From: Marchantia polymorpha subsp. ruderalis
Taxonomy: Eukaryota > Streptophyta > Marchantiopsida > Marchantiales > Marchantiaceae
Direction of reading: 5' to 3'
DNA: 64,000 nt
NCBI GenBank assembly: GCA_037833965.1
Contig: AP031358.1
Coordinates: 11,106,001-11,170,000 of the forward strand
The notes beneath the pieces are model-generated. The model did no database searches. It saw only the letters and a program-made list of their open reading frames with translations, and was not told where the DNA came from. The position numbers were made by a program, and so were the translations under genes. This document shows, piece after piece, positions 36,555 through 48,900 of the stretch. The number at the start of each line of letters is the position of its first letter. The first letter of the stretch is position 1.

Positions 36555-39500
36555 CCTTATTTGGCGCAAGATGTGTGACATTGCATGTAAATTTACGGTT
36601 TTTCCCTCATGTTCATATTATGAAATGATGCGTATAACATTGAAAAAAACAGAAACAACCTTCCATCGTCATGAGACAATGTTTATCAATGTATTTTTTG
36701 GAATAAATTTACAATATAACATCAAATAGAATTTTTCGAAGAAGTTAAAAAGATCATCCATATCTCTTCATCTCTTTTACTCCGGCTTAAATTTGTACTA
36801 ATCAAAACCGAAAATAAACATATTTTTTTCGTTTGCCGAAGCTGTACCGATAACCTCAAATTTTGATTATACATCTTTTGAGAAGTTCAAATATCGGAGA
36901 TGTTTAGTGAAAATCTTTTTTTTTCATTTTTTTTATATTTTAATACATTTTATTAATACATATAATTTCTTTTTTTATGTTGATAACGAAGTATAGCTAA
37001 TAAATATCAAATGTGAAACAACAAATGATTTACATGTCCTTAGTTACTAAATATTTTACCACATGAAAATATCATTTTTTCAAAGTAGCATCTGTGAAAA
37101 CTATATTTTGTTGTCAAAATCTAAAAACACTCATATTATTCATCAAATTTATGTAAATCTTCAAGTGTTTAGATCAAGAGACTTGTTCATACCAATGTTA
37201 TTTTTTGAATAAATGATTTTAATGATGATATTATATTAATATAAATGATAAATTTATTAAATTGAAAACTCCTACTGGGATAGAGCAACTTATATCTACT
37301 TAATTAAAATTTTTATTTTATATAAAATATCGATAAATAATATGTTATTACAGCCGTAAATAGGAAAAACCATATCATAATACTATGGCGTATTATTTTA
37401 TGAGAATAAAAAAATTATGAATCAAGTAAAAATTTTGATAATGAGAAAAAAAATTTGAATATGCATATTTAAAAAATTTAACATCCTAGTTATTTGCAGA
37501 ATATTTTTTAAATACCTAAATAATTCAATTTTTATTGGACATTCAGCCCATGATTAATTATTATTTCAGAAAAAAATAAAATGCTAAAGGAAGTAAATAA
37601 TTTGAGGGTTGATCAACCTGTACAAAAATCTATTAGTATTGTTACCTTGATATCAATTGAAATAATTGAAATAGTACAAGTTGATGAGGTACATTGCTCC
37701 ATACTTGCAATTTCAGAATTTGAACAAGATATATTGTATTTTAAAATTTTCAATAAAATATAAAAAAAATTTAAGCTTGGTTTTTATTTCATGATTGCAT
37801 TTGGGATAATTGAAAAATTAATAACGAGATAAATAAAAAAATTTAAAATTTAATCAGATAATTTTTTAATCTCAATAATTATTATTTAAATCTTGATTAT
37901 AGCGAAAATCTATTGATTTTTCGCTATTCATAGAGCATTGGATTCAAGATATAAATGATATGGATAAAATCTTCAAAACAAAAAACAATTTACAATATTT
38001 TACTTCTGAACATTTGTGTAAGTTGAAATCTTATACAGATATAAGTACTGAAGTTTTGATAGTTCAATTATTTATGTAGAGATTAGATACTACAAGGAAA
38101 CATTGTGTATACATGTGTTATAAATAGACGTAGAAAACTAATCATTTTGAATATTTATGTTCTTGGGTATATACTTGAATTGCACAATGAACTTAAGATT
38201 TGAGATAAATGTATTTTTTGTGTACTTTTAAGTGTGATACAATATTTACGTGACACATTAAAAAAAAATTAATAATGTGATTGCAAGCATGCTGTCTGTA
38301 TGAGATAATTACTTTTACATAATTGAGAAAAATTGAACCATTTATTTTGTGAGATATTTTTTGTCCTTCTTCCTATATAATTAATAATGCCTGTGTAAAT
38401 TTTAGTAGATTATACTAGTTCTTTTCATGTACATTTATACTACTATCTGGAAACACCTGTGCATCTACACTCATCCACATTCTCGTGTACATGTAAAACT
38501 GCACACAAAATTGTCAGATATTTGTGAAGTATTAACTTTCTTTTGGCAGGTTCCATATTTTTCTATGCATGATCACGTACACATGCAAGTACACGCCAAC
38601 AGGAGGACACGGTTTGAAGGAGTTGGAGCAGATCCCGTGCAATGGCGAAATGAAGCCCACATGCGGTTCGTTCGTGTAGGGACGAACTTAATGTGAAATT
38701 ACAGATCAGGACTCGGAGACAGATACGACGTTAAAGGGTGAACGTGGAATGATATGTAAGGACTCGTCAGTCCAGGCGTATGATTCTGTCGAGTATCCCG
38801 TAGAGGAAGACCCGGTGGACGGCAAGGCGTGCAGCCAGCTAAGCCAGTGCGGGCGGGCGGGCGCGTTAGGGCAGGACCACCGAACTGCAAAGGTCACTCA
38901 CTCATTCATGCGAATGAGGAGCTCGTTCGGGTCTGTTAGGACCGATGGCTATTAGAGGCGGACAACTCGACAACGGAATCTCGAATCTTTCCACATCCAT
39001 AAGGGTCAGCCCCCTTTCCTTGACAGCTGCGGTCCCAGCTGGACAAAATAACTTTCAAGAGTGTGCACAGTGGACATCGCCCTTGTCCCGAGCGCAGGGC
39101 CGAGAGAAACTATCCGCTCCCAGAGGCGGAAGCGGTCTTATGATAAAAACGTGAAATTTATTCTGGCACCCTTTAAAGTGCTTTAAAGTCTGGCCAGGCC
39201 AGCAAGGATGGAATATTTATCTGAAATGTACAATTTTATCCACTTCATCACCAACAGGGGCTGAGTAAATATCCACTTCCTGCAGATTGTGTGCTCACTC
39301 GTACCACCATGTGGCGGACACACTCCCGCGAGTCCACTCTTTTAGCCCGAGATTCTGCCCAACATGTTCTTACTATACGAGGCTAACCACCACCAAACAT
39401 GGCAGAATGTCCACAAACTAGCCAGCCTTGAATCCACCGCTAACAACGCAATTCCTTGGGGCTCGATTCTCTCGCTTGTGTAATGAATGCCGCGAGTATA

Positions 39501-42244
39501 GTGATGTTGTCGAGAGTCCGGTCCCCTTGCTCTGAGCCCCCTACGGCCGACTGCTTTTACCTGTACCTTTTTTCGCTGTTATATGTTACTTTTATCCTTT
39601 GGTTTTGGGCGAAGTTTAGTTGATGGAGGCCCTTGTTTAAGTAATGCTTGATGAACTGGGATGGATTAGGCCAGATTTCTATCTGGTTCCACATTGGTGA
39701 ATGTTGCTTAGTCATTGATACTTACATGTGATATAGTTCACCAACAATTCTGAGTTCCATGAGCCGAAGCCTCAAGTATAGAGGTATGAAGATGTGCCAT
39801 ATCTTTTAAAAGTTGTATACGGAAATAAAAATCAATGTTTTGTTAATTTGGGAAAAGGCATGTGAGAGGATACTATACCATGCAGCATGTGTAGAGTGAT
39901 ATTTCATGTCTTATCACATAAAAGTTGAGATCAAGACCATTGAGTAATGTAAGAAGAGAAAGAAAAGTAGAGGCCAAATGATATGAAAAATAACATAAAT
40001 ACCTCTACAAGTAGTGCACGGAACAAACAATCAGAAATATCATGAGGTGGATTCAGACAGTATGATGGAAGAAAAATGTATCCAAAGTTTAAAAAAATCA
40101 AAACTATCTACATGGTAGGGTATACAATTAAGAAGAGAGCATTTAATGTCGTATCATCTCACCTGGTTGTCCTCATGTGATTTACGCGGCCAGTTTTTGT
40201 ACATATCATAATAATAAACTATGCTGTCTAAAATATAACAAAAAGATGAAACCTTATCGAGTCAAAGATGGATGAAATCAAACGGTGACATGGAATTAGA
40301 TCCTAATCTCGTCATATGAATATATCGTATATACTCAATCTAGAAATAAAAAATTTCACAATATGATTTTCAAAAAAACACAAAAGATGAATTGATGAGT
40401 CAAAAATATTTTAATCAAATCTTATGAATCATAGCAATAAATTATTTTTTATTCATCTTGTCGGACCGATTAATCTTTGTCAAGTTCAAAATTTATCTAA
40501 AATATGACGATATATGCAGTTTCATGTACTTAATTTTTGTCTGTCATTTGTATATAAATTTTCAATTTTCAAAATATATTAAATATTTTCATATGCAAGC
40601 TGGAAACTAGATTTAATTTTCCATAGATATATCGAAAAGTTAATGAACTATACATTCCAATGCCATCATAATGGAGTTGTTATCACATAAATTATTCAAC
40701 TATTCAAAGAATATTTTCTACACAATATTAAAATTAACATAATGTAACGCTATGTTTGTGACATGGTTTGCATCAACTAGCTCTCTATGTAAAACAGTGT
40801 ATTAGCATGATGTAATATACAGATCTAAATATGTTATGGAAAGTGAACTCGATGTTGTATATGTTTAAGATCATTGTGTCAAAGTTGACATTTATCGCTC
40901 CCATGTATCTTTGAATATAAAGTTTAAAGCATGGACACTTAAATACCCGAACAAACCTTAGATGCGTTATCCTTCAAGAGTATTCAAAATCAACCACTCA
41001 GAACCATTACAATGAAATGTATGTAAAACACTATGCTTCCAAATCAAGTATATTTTTCTTCCAATTTGAATAATTTGGAAGACATTCTAAAATTCAGTTC
41101 CTTTAGTTACCCACCTACCTTTCAATTCACACCACATTTACAATGACATCAAACATTCACAATGAGTTTATCTTATGCAGAACCATATTATAGAAGGATC
41201 ATCATTCTCGGTAATTATTTACGGGAGTTACTCACCTACTTTTGTAAATAACAATGCACAATTTGACGATGGGTTATTCCTATCCTATGGGCTATCCACT
41301 TGGTGAACGAAGCCGAGACACATAAAGTAGCTTGTGGGAAGGTTCCAGTTTTCACAATAATAAATGTATGATGTCGTGCTATTTGCACCATCATCCAGAC
41401 AGAAGAAAGTCTATCCGCAATAAATGGTAAAAGCAGCAGTTTTGACGACAACTGGGGAAAATATAAAGAGCGGGTGTAAAGGTGCACAAGTAGCTCCTGC
41501 GGCCTAGTAGTGCCCAAGAGATCTTATGGAAAAGTTCGCCGGTTAAATCCATACGGATTCGGGAGGCCATACGTTTTTGCCTGCCTGGTAGATTTCCTAT
41601 ATTCCGAGATGTAGATTCATGAGATTAATAAATAGAGCTGGCTGGGAGGCCAGCCATCCAAGGTTTTACTGTAGAGCTATAAATCTGTCACCAAACAACT
41701 GTAGGGCTTCCAGTCGTAACACATAGGGAGGTCTCGCGACGTTCAGGTATGAATGTATCCATTTCCCCGACAGGTCTCGCGGGTCAAGACGCGGGGGCAT
41801 TATCCGCTCCAACTGCACTTGAGGCCCAGCCAAAAGGCGCCAGCTAGCGTCCGGGCAAAGTAAAAATCATTAAGCTACTCACGCCTTCATCATTCCCCTC
41901 GTTTCGTCAACAGGGCCGTTCGGGCAACAGTCAGAATTGCAGAACGGCTGAGCTGAAGTCGCCCGGAAGTTTCCGCCGGCCGCTTTCCGTTTCCAGGTCA
42001 GGTCGGTGACGACGGACGCAGAGAAAGAAAAGCAAAAGAAAAGCGCTCTCGCCGAAAGAAACCCTTCCGCTGTCCTTGCGTCGTCGCTTGCCAAATCCAC
42101 GGGGTCTATTGCCCGCTCTCCGCCTCCCTCCAGTGGGCTGGCCTGGCTGCTTGGGTTCCAAGCGAGAGGCGAAGAAAGTCAAGGCCAGGGGTAAAAGCCT
42201 CGCGCGCCTCGCTCGTCAATAACGACAGAACGGACCAGTCGGGG

Positions 42245-42262
42245 GACGACGACGACGACGAC
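42245..42262. repeat. (GAC)n trinucleotide repeat
   Basis: Six uninterrupted GAC units in the F-box gene's GC-rich upstream region. Confidence 0.9.
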
Positions 42263-42904
42263 TGAGATACTTACTCTCGGGGATGGAGTTCGTCCTGCTG
42301 CAGCTGGGCGGAGGGGAGCGAAAGGCGGGTTTGTTCTGCGAAGCTGTGAAGTTGTGGGGCGGGCGAGACATGAGGGGAAGTAGTAACCGAGAGGGCCGAG
42401 TGTGAAACTTGCGCTCCTTGTCCTGCTGCGAGTGAATCTTGTTCGTCGCTCGTCCTGGTCATTCCCTCGGAGCCGGTCGCAGGCTCTGTGTGTGTCTCAT
42501 CAGGTGAAAGGCAAACTCGAGTGCTCGTCTGCGTCTGCGTCTGAACCTGTGCCGGTTTCTGATCACCACGAACACGAACGCCAGTCGCAGCCTCCGGGCT
42601 CCGCGTGATCCGATGCTCAGGAAGGCAATGATAGGATGAGACGAATCAAACTCGCAGCCGCACTGGCACCAGCAGCAGACATGGTTATTGAACCGTGGTG
42701 CGTGGGCAGCAGCAGCAGCGGCAGCCTTGAAGCCTACAGAGTCAGAACTAAGCAGAAGACGAGCTAGAGAGATTGATTGACTGATTGAGTGATAGAGTGA
42801 TAGAGTGATAGACGGTCGGTCCTTGTCCGCAGTGGCCCAATCTTGTCGTCGGTGAGCGAAGAAGGAAGGAAGGGAAGGGAAGGGACGGAAGGACTGCTAC
42901 GGTC

Positions 42905-42923
42905 GCAAGCAAGCAAGCAAGCA
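42905..42923. repeat. (GCAA)n tetranucleotide repeat
   Basis: Four to five GCAA units, decaying into GCAGGCAGC. The same motif recurs at 43267. Confidence 0.85.
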
Positions 42924-43266
42924 GGCAGCGAAGCAACAACAACATAAACAATTGTCCAGCTGTGCAGGCTGCGGACGAGGCAGCAGGGAGGTGAGGCAAG
43001 GCAAGCAGGAGGCAGGAGGGAGGGGCTGGCCTGCTGCTGGTTATATTTCGCAGGGCGAGCCACCAGCTGCGGGCGGGCATGACTGCAGGAGGAGACGAAG
43101 AGGGGCAGGGCAGCTCTTGAAACAACTCGTGGTCGGCCGATACCGATACCAAAATCGATTCGTTTGCCGGGTCGGTCTGTCTGTCTGAGACTCAGTGCCA
43201 AGCAGCAGAAGTGCGAAGCACCGCAGCCCACGAAGAGAGGGGCAAGAATCTTCCCCCCACCCTCTC

Positions 43267-43318
43267 GCAAGCAAGCAAGCGAGCACGCACGCACGCAGGA
43301 ACGAACGAACGAACGAAC
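43267..43318. repeat. Compound GCAA / CGCA / GAAC tetranucleotide repeat
   Basis: Three tetranucleotide runs follow one another without a break: GCAA units, then CACG units, then five GAAC units. Confidence 0.9.
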
Positions 43319-43786
43319 TTTGGGCGCATGGAGGGGACCAGCAGCAGCTGCTGCTGCTAGTAGTTGCTAGTTGGAAAGTCGCTGCCGAGAATAGCGAGAG
43401 ATGAGAATCCGAGAGAATCGCGAAGCAGCAGCTGTTGGCAGGAAGAGGCAGACAGGCACCTCGGCGCATGCCCTCGCATCAATCGTGTCCCGAATCGAAC
43501 ACCCTGCGCGCGAATTTGCAGGACCCGGTGGGCGTCCAACTGTTGCCAAGTGAGCCAACGAACGAAGGCAGGAACATCGCAGCCATCTTTGTCGGCAGCA
43601 GGCTCAGGACCGGGCCACAGGCCGAGGCCTGCGGGAGAGGCGGAGGAATCCGGCGCTCAGCCTCACCGAGCGAACAAGGCAAGACGCCCGAAGGGGCGGA
43701 AGAGGGGAACGTTGTTGCGCCCGACAGAGTGTGCGGAGGGCCACTGTGCCCCCAACCCTAGAGAGCGAGATTGAAAGAGAGAGCGA

Positions 43787-43789
<3 letters not shown>

Positions 43790-43819
<30 letters not shown>
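43790..43819 (+). repeat. 30-base G homopolymer
   Basis: Thirty consecutive G residues on the plus strand, preceded by a GA-rich stretch. Such a run can form G-quadruplex structures and is prone to sequencing or assembly error, so its exact length is uncertain. Confidence 0.85.
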
Positions 43820-43822
<3 letters not shown>

Positions 43823-44739
43823 ACTGTACAGTGCAGGGCGAGGGGAGGGAGGGGGAGCAGGCAACGGACTGGAGAAATTGGTGAGAGAGCGGGGCTGGGT
43901 CATGATTTGAACGCTGCGAGAGCTAAAAACGGGACGGGAGCGCCAACGGTGGCGGGGTACGAGGAACCGCGCGCGCGTGTAGCATTTGACCTTCGTGTCG
44001 CCTTTCTCGCAAGAGCAGGGAGGGGCCTTCCAGGCAGCCATCCATCGCCAGCGGTACAGGCATCCATCCCTTCTGAAAGCGCAAGCGCACAGAGCAGCGG
44101 AGAGGCAGGGGAGGGCAGGGGAGGGCAGGGCGAGCGAGCGATTAAGGAGCTGGGATTGCAGCCTCAGCAGCAGCTTCGCAGTGTGGGAGCTCAATAAGCA
44201 CGTGGAAAACAGAAGTGTGATGGGCGGACGAGGCCATCTTCGAAATACGCGACTTTGCGTATAACTGGCAGCAGTCCGAGGCTCGAGAAGCAGAGCAGAG
44301 CAGAGGTAGTGCGACGGATGACCGACAGGGCCGCAGGCAATCTAGCATCTCCCGCAGGCGCGCAGCTGTGGAGTTAGAGTCCGGGGGTTCCTCGAGAATT
44401 GGGGCCTCGCCCGCGAGCAGTTGGCCTACGGATTCAATCGGTGGCGAAGTCAAGTCAAGCAGCTTCAGCTTCATCAGCAGCAGCAGCGGCAGCGGCAGCG
44501 GCGTCCTCGTGAGGCTCGGTGGGTGGAGCGGGAGAATTCTCGTGATGAGAGTGATGCGCGGTTCGTGGAAGGCAGTCTCCTGTCATTGCGTCGTTATCCG
44601 ATTCGAGCTCTTCGTTTGCCCTCGCTTTTTAACCTCCCTCGCCGACGACTGCCGACCGGCATAATTTCCAATCAGTCAGTCGGTCAATCAGGCAATCAGG
44701 CAATCAGCATCATCATCATTCGTGCGACGCGAGCAGAGA

Positions 44740-45921
44740 ATGCGATCAAGTATGTTGGCCTCACTGCCCGAAGACGTGCTGCACGGAGTTTTCCAGAAAC
44801 TCCCCTTCGCGAGCCTCGTCCGGTTCCGGCTGGTGTGCAAAGCATGGAACGAATTGATAATCTCGCCCGAGTTCGCTCGCTCCAACCACCCCATGAAGTC
44901 CGTCTTGACGCACTTTCTGAATTGGAAGCTCACTCTCTTCAATTCCGTCGCCTGCGTGTGGGAGGACTATTCTTTATCGTTTTTCCGAGATCAGATCGAG
45001 GCCAAATTTTTAGACGTGGTGGCCACCGACGGGGGACTCCTGTGTTTTGAAACAGAAGTATTCGGGCAGCTCGTGGTGTGTAATCCGATTACCAAGCGAT
45101 GGCGAGTCGTGCAAGTGCCCTGCCGACCGGGAGAAGAGTTTTACATGCCAGCCCCCCAAGTGCACATGTCCATGAGGAGCCAACGACCGCTCGGAGACAG
45201 GAGGATGATGGTGGGGCTGATTGTCGATCAGGTTACAGGCCACTACAAGGTCATCGTGGCTGCCCTGCATGAAGGTGCCAACCGAGCCACTCTCGTGTAC
45301 GACTCGCTCACCCGTTCGTGGAAGAAAGGGGCTCAGGTGCCGGAGGGGAAGAAGTTTTCTGACGACGACGTGATTTCTTGCAATGGGCGAGTGTACTGCC
45401 TGATCAAAAATCCCAAGGGCGCGCAACAGGAAGCAGTGTGGAGGCTGCTGAATTACAACGTAGAGATGGACATGTGGAGCGAACTGTGCCTTCCCGCGGA
45501 GACGCTGGTCTCCTTTATCAAGCTTGTAGAGCACTGCGGTTCAGTTCATTTGCTAGTGGAGGAGCGGGATTCCTCGTGGCGCAACCCGAGGCTCCTGCTC
45601 TACGATATCGAAAATGCATCGACCAGTTCTTCCATGAGGTTGACACGAAAAGACATTCCGAGAAAGTTCACCACCAAGTTCAGCGATCAAGCCCTGAGAC
45701 CTACATTTTTTGAATCCAATGCCTTGGGCCAGGGAAACTTGATCTACGTCATGGAGTCTGATACCGATGCTGGTTCCGTAGTTACCGTTCTCACCGTCCT
45801 CAACTTCTCAGCCAACACTTTCTGCGATCTCCCCGAATTGATCATTAAGCGGGTCATGGCCGCCACCGAGCTGAGACACCAATTCCATCTATTCACTGCC
45901 TCATTAACAGCGCGAGTTTGA
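44740..45921 (+). CDS. F-box protein with kelch/FBA-type C-terminal region
   Basis: A single exon encodes 393 aa from the first in-frame ATG at 44740 (a second ATG at 44752 is also possible). Residues 6-46 form an F-box (LASLPEDVLHGVFQKLPFAS, then LVRFRLVCKAWNELI), which binds SKP1 in SCF ubiquitin ligases. The rest carries the plant F-box-associated pattern: a VVCNPITKRWRVVQVP strand motif near residue 110, TLVYDSLTRSWKKG near 185, CNGRVYCLI near 217 and LLLYDIENA near 287, consistent with a beta-propeller substrate-binding domain. No transmembrane segment or signal peptide is seen. The exact subfamily and the substrate are unknown. The coding region is GC-rich, like its upstream region. It is unusual here in lacking coding introns. 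Confidence 0.92.
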   Translation: MRSSMLASLPEDVLHGVFQKLPFASLVRFRLVCKAWNELIISPEFARSNHPMKSVLTHFLNWKLTLFNSVACVWEDYSLSFFRDQIEAKFLDVVATDGGLLCFETEVFGQLVVCNPITKRWRVVQVPCRPGEEFYMPAPQVHMSMRSQRPLGDRRMMVGLIVDQVTGHYKVIVAALHEGANRATLVYDSLTRSWKKGAQVPEGKKFSDDDVISCNGRVYCLIKNPKGAQQEAVWRLLNYNVEMDMWSELCLPAETLVSFIKLVEHCGSVHLLVEERDSSWRNPRLLLYDIENASTSSSMRLTRKDIPRKFTTKFSDQALRPTFFESNALGQGNLIYVMESDTDAGSVVTVLTVLNFSANTFCDLPELIIKRVMAATELRHQFHLFTASLTARV

Positions 45922-48900
45922 CACAGTCTCACAACCATACCAATTTTTGCTAAGACGGCCAAGAGCTGCATCACACATGGGCACTTGTATCGAGTAAGTT
46001 CATCACTATCTCAGGCTTCTGAAGGCACAACTAGAGCGACTGAACAGAAAGATTGTTACAGAATCGGTGCCTTATAGCATACCAACTCAGGTGACATCTA
46101 GAACAGATTGGCTGAGTTTACTGGATCTCTGGTGCATGTAAAGTTCATGACAGTTACACACTTATTACTTGTAAAAACGTATATTTATAAGGATCAATTT
46201 GTGTCTTGACTACTCTTTCTGATGTTCTCTTGGGAATTCACCCCAACCACCTGTGTCTGTCTGTTTTACCGATCTTGAGTATGTCTCCAAATTTATGCCA
46301 CCTGCTCGAAACTGAACTCTCACTATTTTATTTGTGAAAAGCAAACATCTGCTCATAAGCTACGAGATGATTCCTTCTCTTCTCGGACAGTGGGAACTCA
46401 GTCTGAACCGAAATCTCGCTATTCGATTTGTCGTGAATAGGGGACCGCGTTTGTGTTTGGGAATTATGGATCTCCGTGATTATTCAGACGCGAAAGAATC
46501 ACTTAGCTGGACAGATTCCTAACGGTTGGATTGCTCTTAAGTCACCTTTCCGTTTCGGTGATTGAAAGCCACGAAGGTCAAACATTTGTGCAATAGGTCT
46601 TGCCGAGGAAAACAAATTGCTTCTAGATTGAATGTATCTTTCGGTGAGACAAAATTCGACTTTTCTCACTGGGTTGTTACATGCACTTAAGCTTTGTCGA
46701 GGATCGAAGATATATGTCACAATTACAGAACCTCGAGGCTACAGTGTTACTGCAGGAGGTCGTTACAAAAGCGGCTGATGATGAGTTCTCTTCAACTTAG
46801 CAGCATGAACTGTTTCTGGGCTAAGGTTTTTGAGTAAAGTGCACTACTTTCTCACCCATCTAAACGGTTTAGATGGTGCTACTCGCAGTCTGATCTCGCC
46901 TCGACTCATTGTTCCGCCTTCCACCAAATTTGTCTACGTCATCTTATTCTCCAAAAACATTTCATGCTTGAGGATTGATAAGGTAATTGATGCGTACTCG
47001 GCCCGTCAAGATTGCAAGCGCCGTTGGAGGTAATGATTCCAATCTACAGAAACTGCAACCATATACAGACTCTATGCATCTGGGTATTATTAATCTGATC
47101 TCTTCGCAAAGGTTGTTGATACCAATGTTGGTCGATGGTGGAGGATGCATCCTGATGGAAAGAATCGACAAGTTCACAGAGATGGTATCATTTTTGCAGA
47201 CACCTGAAATGAGGAATGTCCCTTGGAAGTTTCCATGAATGAGCTGTTTTGCACGCAGCCCGTAGTTGCGCGGTTTTAAAATGTACACCGTGTTTTTGAT
47301 AATACAGTAATATTAACCCAAATCACTATGCCCACATTAGGTGCTGCACTTCCTGAGTCATGACTCACGAAGCGTGAATGAGTTTGACGAAGGTTGTACT
47401 GCAGAGCAGGTCGTGAACCGGTCACGATCTGATTCCCGTAAGAGAAAGCAGTAACTCAAGGTAAGCATGATCAACCACCACGAAGAAAACGTAATTTTAT
47501 CGACATGATGCATTAGCAGGGTGCTTCAAGCTAACGTGGTGGTCAGGTTAAGGCTCAGCTGATCAGCTAGACGCAAGCCAACAGGACAATTTTCATGAGC
47601 GCTACGTCTGCCAGTTAGTTTTGTTTTCTTCATGTTCTGGCTGCTTAAGTAAAATACTCCAATGTTCAATTTTTTGAAGATGGCAGACTTGTTCCAGGGA
47701 GGTGCGTTTCCAGTTCTCGTCACTCACCACCTGTTGCGCAATACAAACGCGAAGACTGCAGTCGATTACTAGATCAGACAGCAAAACCAGGTCATCACTA
47801 AGCATTATTCCAACTGAGGTTCAGGGCGAGTAAGTGTTCACGTCTTAAACTGTACTAAACTTTCCAGATATTGTTGGGTTACATTGACTCTGGAAAAATC
47901 GAAAAGCGGATCAATCTTTGTCATTTCACCGGCCAGATAGGGCTTCTGGCAGATGATGTCTTTCTAGGATTTCCTCTGGTTAGCTTTGGACATGTTTGAA
48001 GAGATGGATGACCTCGACAGATTCCAAAGTCAAGTTGCCGTTCTACGAGCTGAAGTCCTCGACTCCTGTTCGTTTCTGATCTCTACACCGAGCTTGGCTC
48101 TATGTAAAAGCGCGGAGACCATTGTCTGAACCTACTCAAGATGTGACCTTTCACTGCTAAAGCTACCTATGACCGTTCGTTCATCACCTTGTTAACTGGT
48201 CGCACAATGTGGTACTTAAAACGTCGTGAGTTACAGCTGTACATGGTCATCGCTTTATCGTGTTGGTGTCCACGGCTGCAATGGCTTCATCTGCAGTTCA
48301 AGAGGTGTCTCCTTTCTGCTCGGTCTGGACATGGTTACCATCCTCTGATCGACATGTCGCCATAGCCAACTTTGGCTCGTTCAACTCTCACATTTTATTT
48401 TAGTTTCAGTTCATCATGGCTGCTTCGGAAATACTCTAATCTGCAGTACTTGCGGCCGAATTAATCTCGTCGTGGATTTCGTTCCCAGCTGATGGTCACC
48501 AAGGCCAAGTCAGGTGACTTCAAGGTCGTGATGTGTAGCTGTGATGACCTCCTGTGTGGCTTAGCATCCTGCAGAAAAGCCGTCTCTCTCCATGTCCTTC
48601 AATCTCACATTGTAGTGCCCAGGCCACTGATGACTTCGTTGACAGGAACAACGACCGGATGTTGTAAATAGGTTGATTCTTCATTAAGGCAGCTTAGGGC
48701 AGGCGCCTATTACGCAAATAGACACAGCTACTTGCCTAATAGGCGCCTGCCCTAAACAAGTAAAATTATGCCATAAATTCTACAAGTAGAAATATAAGCG
48801 TGTGTTGAAAACACCAAAAATTTTGTTCAGTTCGTTCGATAACAAATTTCTTAGCATGTGCGTTAATAAAAGTATGTCATGTATAACATACACACAAGTG

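Larger units (their letters stand above)
34593..41700. other. Intergenic region between RMT2 and the F-box gene
   Basis: The first 300 bases are the probable RMT2 3' untranslated region, ending near a hairpin at 34880. A GC-richer island at 34950-35850 contains a direct repeat with G-box palindromes but no recognisable gene. A TA microsatellite follows at 36514. DNA at 36560-38400 and 40200-41000 is very AT-rich. Another mixed-composition island at 38550-39550 carries only unrecognised short frames. I found no RNA gene or transposon protein. Confidence 0.5.
41701..44739 (+). other. GC-rich upstream region and probable long 5' leader of the F-box gene
   Basis: About 2.9 kb of GC-rich DNA (one sampled 60-base line, 43621-43680, has 43 G or C) precedes the F-box start. 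It is full of short tandem motifs: GAC, GCAA, GAAC, CAGCAG and a long G run. Many overlapping open frames exist on both strands, but they are low-complexity (proline, arginine or serine rich) and lack family features, so I read them as consequences of composition. It probably holds the promoter and a long, possibly intron-containing 5' leader. Confidence 0.5.

Noticed and set aside
42764-44194. Several long overlapping frames on both strands in the F-box upstream region, including one with a proline run
   Set aside because: They are products of GC-rich low-complexity repeats; the proline run is simply the G homopolymer read on the other strand. No domain is recognisable.
45010-45534. A 174-codon minus-strand frame in the F-box coding region
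   Set aside because: It is an antisense shadow of the F-box gene with no family features.
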